64,000 nucleotides of DNA, taken from NCBI RefSeq assembly GCF_018130825.1, contig NZ_JAFCJS010000007.1:310001-374000 (forward strand), read 5' to 3'. This DNA is from Bradyrhizobium liaoningense (GTDB lineage: Bacteria > Pseudomonadota > Alphaproteobacteria > Rhizobiales > Xanthobacteraceae). Shown one piece after another: positions 59,001-64,000 of this stretch (position 1 is its first letter; every line of letters starts with the position of its first letter). The translations under genes were made by a program, and so were the position numbers. The notes beneath the pieces are model-generated. The model saw only the letters and a program-made list of their open reading frames with translations, made no database searches and was not told the DNA's origin.

Positions 59001-61097
59001 ATGACGTTCGGTCGCCGCGCAGACCCGACAAGTTCCGGATCGACCGCTGTCGCCGCGTCGTGGCAGACCCGGACTGCGTCGACCGATAAGCCTCGCGGAA
59101 CGGCCGCGCGCCTTGGCGGCGTGCTCACCGCCTCGGGTGCGTTCACCTTCCTTCGCGACAATGCTCGCCGTATCCTGACGCTGGCGCTTGCGATCTTCGC
59201 CCTCGGCGTCGTCGTTCTCCTGGTGATCCCGGTTCGATTTGCCGCAACCGCGCTGGTCGTCGTCGATCCCCGCGAGCAGCGTGTGACCACGGACCAGGAC
59301 GTTCTGCCCGGCATCGGGCAGGACAGCGCCGCGCTGCAGAGCCTCGTCGAAGTGGCGAAGTCCGACGGCTTTCTCAAGCCGCTGATCGAGCAGCTCAAGA
59401 TTCGCGACGACGAGGACATTTCCGGAGGGCACACCGACCCTGCGCGCCTGCTCGAGCGATTCCGCAACCGTCTCGATATTTCCCGGCGTGGGCTCACCTA
59501 TGTCATCGCGATCCGCTTCACCTCGAACCGATCGGAGCGGGCGGCCTATTATGCCAATGCGATCGCCGAGGCGTTCGTGGCGAGCCAGACCCGCATCCGC
59601 ACCGAGGCGACCGATGAAGCCGCCGACTGGCTGAGCGGCCGGCTCAAGACACTGAACGACCGGTTGAAGGCATCGGAGGACGCCGTCGCTGCGTTCAAGC
59701 TCGAGCACAGGATCGTCAACGCCGGCAAGGATTCCACGACGCAGCAATTGCGCGTGACCGAGCTGTCGCAGCAGGTAGCTGCCGCCCGCGCACGAACTGA
59801 AGAGGCGAAGGCCCGCTACGAGCAGGCGCAGCGCGACGTGAAAGCCAATGTCGAGGCTCCCGCCAGGCAGGATCTCCTGAGCGCGCTGCGCGCGCAGCGA
59901 TCGGCCCTCAACGACCAGATTGCACAGAAGCGGGCGGTGCTCGGCGATCGCCATCCCGACCTGGTGATGTCGTACAGCCAGTTGAACGATCTCAACAGGC
60001 AGATCGAGGTCGAGCGGTCCAAGGGCATCGACACTGCAAAGTCGGAATACGAGTCCCAGCGCGACCAGCAGAAGGCGCTCGAGAGCCAGATGAAGGCGGC
60101 TGAATCGCAGCTGCTGGTCGACGGCCAGGCCCTGGTGAAGCTCCAGGAGCTGCAGCGTGACGCCGAGGCCAACAGAAACATCTACGAGCAATTCCTCTCG
60201 CGCTCCAAGACGACGAACGAGCAGCGTCTCCTGCAGAGCTCCCAGACCAAGGTGGCCTCGCCAGCCATTCCGCCGCTGCGCTCGACCCTTCCGCCGCTGC
60301 CGCTGCTGCTCGCCGCTCTCGCGATCGGCTCGCTGCTGACGTCGACGGCGGTCGTTGCCGCGACCGGGCGCGGATCCGACAAGGCGGCTGAGGAGAATCC
60401 TGCGCCAGATCCGGCGCCGCGCCAGCCCGCGGCATGGCCGCGCCCGCCGGTATGGGCCCGCATTCCCGACCTGTTGCCTGGCGATACGCCGAGGAACATC
60501 TGGCAAGGTCCGGTGTCCACGACGGGCGAGCCCGATCTCGGTCCGCATCTGCGTCCGGTGCTCGACAAGCTGGAGAAGACGCCGGGAGCCCGGGGCAAGG
60601 TCGCCCTCGTGCTGTCGGTCGGCAAGCGTGCCGGCGGCAACACCGTTGCGCGATCGCTGAACCGGTGGGCGGTGAACAGGGGGAAGCTGAGCGTCCTGAT
60701 CCGGGTCGAACCGGATCTTGGCGGTGCAGGGGCTGGGCTTGCCAAGGGGCAGGCAGAGGGCGTGACCATCGCGAACTTCCGCAGCGTCAGTGCACTTCTG
60801 GGCGCGAGCAACCGGCCCGAGCCGTTGCCCGCCGACGATATTCGTTCCGAATTCGATCTGATCGTCGTCCATGCGACCTCGCTGGCCTTGCAGCCGGAGG
60901 CGGCGGCGCTGGCCGCGCATGCCGATCTCGTCATTCTGGTCGCGCGCGAAGATGCGGTCGATTCAGCCGCCATGCGCCGGGCAACTGCCGCGCTCTCCCG
61001 CTTTGGTGGCGTGCCGACCGGGATCGTCGTCAATCACGTGCCGGCCGATTCCGCGTCGGCGCAGCGTCGCGGCGAAGTGCTGGGCCTCGCCGGTTGA
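59001..61097 (+). CDS. polysaccharide co-polymerase (Wzz/GumC type) with degenerate tyrosine-kinase domain
   Basis: A 698-aa inner-membrane protein. A short cytoplasmic N-terminus is followed by a helix at about 58-80, a periplasmic Wzz region (about 80-430) with long coiled coils (about 240-420), a second helix at about 430-455 and a cytoplasmic C-terminal part related to bacterial tyrosine kinases. That part has lost its catalytic motifs: Walker A is G541-KRAGGNT548 with N547 in place of lysine, the Walker A' aspartate is missing in SVLIRVEPD, and Walker B reads IVVHATS. There is no tyrosine cluster at the end. It should control export or chain length of an exopolysaccharide without kinase activity. 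Confidence 0.9.
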   Translation: MTFGRRADPTSSGSTAVAASWQTRTASTDKPRGTAARLGGVLTASGAFTFLRDNARRILTLALAIFALGVVVLLVIPVRFAATALVVVDPREQRVTTDQDVLPGIGQDSAALQSLVEVAKSDGFLKPLIEQLKIRDDEDISGGHTDPARLLERFRNRLDISRRGLTYVIAIRFTSNRSERAAYYANAIAEAFVASQTRIRTEATDEAADWLSGRLKTLNDRLKASEDAVAAFKLEHRIVNAGKDSTTQQLRVTELSQQVAAARARTEEAKARYEQAQRDVKANVEAPARQDLLSALRAQRSALNDQIAQKRAVLGDRHPDLVMSYSQLNDLNRQIEVERSKGIDTAKSEYESQRDQQKALESQMKAAESQLLVDGQALVKLQELQRDAEANRNIYEQFLSRSKTTNEQRLLQSSQTKVASPAIPPLRSTLPPLPLLLAALAIGSLLTSTAVVAATGRGSDKAAEENPAPDPAPRQPAAWPRPPVWARIPDLLPGDTPRNIWQGPVSTTGEPDLGPHLRPVLDKLEKTPGARGKVALVLSVGKRAGGNTVARSLNRWAVNRGKLSVLIRVEPDLGGAGAGLAKGQAEGVTIANFRSVSALLGASNRPEPLPADDIRSEFDLIVVHATSLALQPEAAALAAHADLVILVAREDAVDSAAMRRATAALSRFGGVPTGIVVNHVPADSASAQRRGEVLGLAG

Positions 61098-61104
61098 CCG
61101 GCGC

Positions 61105-62451
61105 CTACTCGCCGGGCTCGGCAGCGCGGACCGCATAGGCGCGGCGCTTCCATGCCGAGAAGCGCAAGAGCGCGAGGATCGAAGGATCCACGCCGGTTCG
61201 CCGCCGGCAGAGGATGTTGAGGGCGATGGTCGCGAGCGCCAGCGATACGGTCGCCGAGATCGCGGCGCCAAGCACGCCGAGCCAGGGGATCAGGACGAGG
61301 AATCCGACCAGCCGCAGCGCGACGTTCGCGGCGACGACCGGGACATAGATGCGTTCGTGGCCGGTCAGCTGCAGGATCGCAGCAGATGGACCGCCCGCGG
61401 CCTGGAAAGCCGTTCCAATCGCGAGCACGATCAGGACCCAGTGCTGCGCAGCGAAGTGAGGCCCGAACAGGTTGAGAAGGTGTGGGCCGCCGACCCAGAT
61501 CAGGAGCAGTCCGCCGACCACGCAAAGCGCGGTCACCTCTGCCATGAGCTGCAACGTTCGCTCGAACTCCTGGTGGTTCTTGCTGAAGTACAGCGAAGGA
61601 AGCCGGCGCGCGCCGAAACTGTACAAGGCAGCCGACAGCATCGCGAAGATGTTGGCGAGCCGCGAGGCGGCGAAATAGATTCCGGCGGTCGCCGGATCGA
61701 GCATCCAGTAGACCAGGATGACGTCGAAATACTGATTTGCCGCCTCCAGGATCGACGCGATCCAGAAATGAAGTGCGCTCGATCTCCAGCGCGACGTCTC
61801 GGAACGCGCAGCCGTGCCGCGGAAATCCGGCAGCGCTTGTGCAACCGCAACGATCTGCATCACCAGACCGATCGACATCGCGATCGTTATCACGGCGATC
61901 AGTTCGGCAGGATCGAGCTGTCGATGGCTGAACAAGACGGCGAGCAGAAACAGGACGACGCCGACCCGCCAGAAGAATTCCCGGTTTCCTTCTCCCATGA
62001 GAATGCTGACCAGCGAGCGTGCGACCTGGCTGCCGAGCATCAACCCCGCGCTCACGGCGGTGTAGGCGGACACAGCGAGGATCAGCAGCCATCCATCGCC
62101 TCTCATACTCGCCACGATCGCTATGGCGCCGATCGCGATCAGCATCGCGACGGACGAGATCTTCAAGCTCGATAGCAACACGCCCTTGGTCAGATCGGAC
62201 CGATCTTGCACCCGGTACTCGTTCAGGAAGCGCACCAGGAGCGACTCCTGCCCGACGAGTCCCGCGACCGCCGCGATCTGAGCGACCGAAAGCCACGTCG
62301 CAAAGATGCCGAACCCATCCGGCGACATCGTTCGTGCCGCGAGCGAGAACAACGCAAACGCAAGCGCGCCGCTACCAACCTTGAGGAGGATGGTCCCGAC
62401 GACACCGCGCGTTACGTCGCGCCGCAGAAACTGGACAATGGATGCGATCAT
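61105..62451 (-). CDS. polysaccharide flippase/export protein (MOP superfamily)
   Basis: A 448-aa membrane protein with about 12 predicted helices, beginning MIASIVQFLRRDVTRGVVGTILLKVGSGALAF. The pattern SLAARTMSPDGFGIFATWLSVAQI near the N-terminus and the central MLDPATAGIYFAASRLANI are those of Wzx/polysaccharide biosynthesis proteins that flip lipid-linked sugar units across the inner membrane. It is convergent with the Wzz-like gene, with 7 bp between. It probably serves the same surface polysaccharide. Confidence 0.9.
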   Translation of the reverse strand: MIASIVQFLRRDVTRGVVGTILLKVGSGALAFALFSLAARTMSPDGFGIFATWLSVAQIAAVAGLVGQESLLVRFLNEYRVQDRSDLTKGVLLSSLKISSVAMLIAIGAIAIVASMRGDGWLLILAVSAYTAVSAGLMLGSQVARSLVSILMGEGNREFFWRVGVVLFLLAVLFSHRQLDPAELIAVITIAMSIGLVMQIVAVAQALPDFRGTAARSETSRWRSSALHFWIASILEAANQYFDVILVYWMLDPATAGIYFAASRLANIFAMLSAALYSFGARRLPSLYFSKNHQEFERTLQLMAEVTALCVVGGLLLIWVGGPHLLNLFGPHFAAQHWVLIVLAIGTAFQAAGGPSAAILQLTGHERIYVPVVAANVALRLVGFLVLIPWLGVLGAAISATVSLALATIALNILCRRRTGVDPSILALLRFSAWKRRAYAVRAAEPGE

Positions 62452-62885
62452 CGAAGATACGGGGCGTCCCCCGAAAATACCCGTTGCGGAAGTGATGGCA
62501 GCCTAGCATGCCCTAAAATCGCGAGTGTTAATGCACGGCCTGCGGAATCCGCGCAGCCGCGGCCGGTGCGGGCTGCTGCTTCACCGTGAAACATCTGCGT
62601 CCCTCTTGTCCCAGATAGAGCAGAGGTCGGCTGCGATCGAAGAGCGACGTGATGCCGCGTCATCGCTCGATGGCTGCTGATCTGGCGGAAAACGGTCATG
62701 TGTTGAGCCGTGACAGGACTGAAGGCCGGGCTTTGTGATCATCCCGAGCAAGCGGCGTGCCGGGACGGATCATCCCCGTGATCCGTTAACCTCGATCTCC
62801 GGAAATGATCGCGTTCGGCCCTGTGATGCGACATCAGGCGGGATAATTGCACGTGGAACCACCGTTAACCGTGGGAGCCTGGACC
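62452..62885. other. 434-bp intergenic region with no gene recognised
   Basis: No convincing coding sequence is present. It should contain the divergent promoters of the flippase and the FAD monooxygenase. It holds a perfect 8-bp inverted repeat (62765-62786), two TTAACC motifs (62786-62791 and 62865-62870) and alternating GTGG/CCAC half-sites just before the monooxygenase start (62853-62874). The stretch AACCACCGTTAACC (62857-62870) nearly repeats one upstream of the Wzz-like gene (58923-58937). Confidence 0.5.
62765..62786. repeat. perfect 8-bp inverted repeat upstream of the FAD monooxygenase
   Basis: ACGGATCA-TCCCCG-TGATCCGT: both 8-bp arms match exactly around a 6-nt loop, 100 bp ahead of the monooxygenase start codon. 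It could be a hairpin or an operator with a wide centre. No T run follows, so a simple terminator is unlikely. Confidence 0.5.
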
Positions 62886-64000
62886 ATGACGGCGGATAGC
62901 ACCGTGACCGAGCCGAACGCTGCAACGATCGCTGCGGACATCGCCATCGTCGGCGGCGGCCTTGCGGGATCGCTCGCGGCGTCCGTCCTCGCGCGGGCAG
63001 GGCATCGCGTCGCTCTGGTCGACAAGCGCGCGGTCCCTCCGGACGAGTTTCGGGTCGAGAAGATCGGTGGCCATCAGCTGGAGATGTTCCGCAGGCTCGG
63101 CTTCATCGATGGTCTGGCGAGCGCCGGTTGCCCCTATGACCGCGTGCTCAATGTCAGGGAAGGCAAGGTGGTCGATGTCACCGTCGGCCGGGCTTACGGG
63201 CTTCCCTATGCCGATCTCGTCGCCATGGCGCGCAGCCAGTTACCTGATCCCTCAAGTCTGATCGTCGACGAGGTCGCCGCGATCACCTCCAGCAACGACA
63301 CCCAGCATCTCGAGCTCGCTTCCGGACGGCGCATCGATGCGCGGCTTGTCGTTCTGGCCACGGGCATGGCCGGAGCGCTCGGTTACAAGCTCGGCATCAA
63401 GCGGCGCGTGCTGGCGGAGCGCCATTCGGTCTCGTTCGGCTTCACGATTGCCCGCCGCGATGGCGCGCCGTTCGATTTCGAAGCGCTGACCTGCTACGGC
63501 GAGCGCACAGCGGATGGCGTCGATTATCTCAGCCTGTTTCCGGTGCGGGCCGGCATGCGGGCAAATCTCTTCATGTTCCGCGATCCGACCGATCCTGTCA
63601 TGCGTGACCTGCGTCGGGACACGGAAGCCACCCTGTTGCGGTTGCTGCCGGGATTGCAGTCCTTCCTCGGCGACTTCCGCGTCACGGATCGGGTGCAGAA
63701 TTGGGTGATGGATTTGTCCGTCGTCGAAGGACACCTTCAGCCAGGAATCGTGCTCATCGGCGATGCCTACCAGACCAACTGTCCGGCGGCCGGAACGGGC
63801 GTCGCCCGCCTGCTGGTCGACGTCGAGCGTCTTTGCACCGAATATGCGCCGCGCTGGCTCGCAACCGCGGGCATGGGCACGGAGAAGATATCGCAGTTCT
63901 ACGCCGATTCCGACAAGATCGCGGCGGACCAGCAGTCGCTGAAGATGGCGCGCTTCCGACAGGCACTGACGTCCCGTAGCGACATCAGCTGGGACGTGCG
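62886..64000 (+). CDS. FAD-dependent monooxygenase (class A, UbiH/PHBH-like), 3' truncated
   Basis: The frame stays open from the ATG at 62886 to the end of the window (371 codons), so the C-terminus is missing. The FAD motif GGGLAGS follows a short N-terminal tail (IAIVGGGLAGSLAASVLARAG), ending in an acidic residue in VALVDKR. ATGMAGALG lies mid-protein. The second FAD motif, GDAYQTNCPAAGTG, corresponds to the GD-x6-P-x-x-G-x-G motif of aromatic hydroxylases and halogenases. The GGGAG upstream supports the start. The substrate is unknown; polysaccharide genes lie on one side and no partner is visible in the window. Confidence 0.88.
   Translation, partial: MTADSTVTEPNAATIAADIAIVGGGLAGSLAASVLARAGHRVALVDKRAVPPDEFRVEKIGGHQLEMFRRLGFIDGLASAGCPYDRVLNVREGKVVDVTVGRAYGLPYADLVAMARSQLPDPSSLIVDEVAAITSSNDTQHLELASGRRIDARLVVLATGMAGALGYKLGIKRRVLAERHSVSFGFTIARRDGAPFDFEALTCYGERTADGVDYLSLFPVRAGMRANLFMFRDPTDPVMRDLRRDTEATLLRLLPGLQSFLGDFRVTDRVQNWVMDLSVVEGHLQPGIVLIGDAYQTNCPAAGTGVARLLVDVERLCTEYAPRWLATAGMGTEKISQFYADSDKIAADQQSLKMARFRQALTSRSDISWDV

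Overview
The window reads as a chromosomal stretch of a GC-rich alphaproteobacterium, most likely Bradyrhizobium or a close relative. That assignment is an inference from codon use, the many ATGA-overlapping operons, GTG/TTG starts, and the great density of importers for organic nitrogen and acids. No rRNA, tRNA, CRISPR array, insertion sequence, integrase or phage gene was seen.

Region 1 (1-8494) is a hydantoin/N-carbamoyl block: the end of an acyl-CoA ligase, a D-carbamoylase-type amidase, a flavin reductase-like split barrel, a hydantoin racemase, a D-hydantoinase, an epimerase-like protein, an SDR and an FAD monooxygenase. Region 2 (8614-31081) holds three complete family-5 (peptide/opine-type) ABC importers. 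The second has a Tat-exported binding protein behind an 18-bp palindrome. The third carries two paralogous binding proteins, a penicillin acyltransferase-like (C45) enzyme and two tandem polysaccharide deacetylases. A class III aminotransferase and a GntR regulator with two predicted winged helices lie between the second and third.

Region 3 (31350-40847) is a TRAP importer, an alpha-hydroxy-acid oxidase, an LLM monooxygenase, a LigI-like hydrolase, a LysR regulator, a flavin reductase fused to a MarR-like domain, and an RraA/HMG-aldolase. Two matching T-N11-A inverted repeats sit upstream of the oxidase and of the lysR gene. Region 4 (40850-54874) appears to be one MarR-controlled catabolic system. 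It has an NCS1 permease plus formamidase-type amidase on one side. On the other are a cyclic amidohydrolase, a three-gene molybdenum hydroxylase whose 2Fe-2S subunit is fused to a CoxG domain, a LIV-type ABC importer and a Rieske ferredoxin. Near-identical palindromes (TGCGAAGC-RT-RCTTCGTA) lie at the permease promoter and in the marR/amidohydrolase divergent region. I regard this as the best candidate for an undescribed system, probably oxidation and ring opening of an N-heterocycle.

Region 5 (54982-64000) holds an alpha/beta hydrolase, then surface-polysaccharide genes (a beta-propeller protein, a GT4 glycosyltransferase, a Wzz/GumC-type protein with a dead kinase domain, a flippase) and the start of an FAD monooxygenase that runs off the window.

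All functions are assigned by motif and family recognition. No database search was possible.
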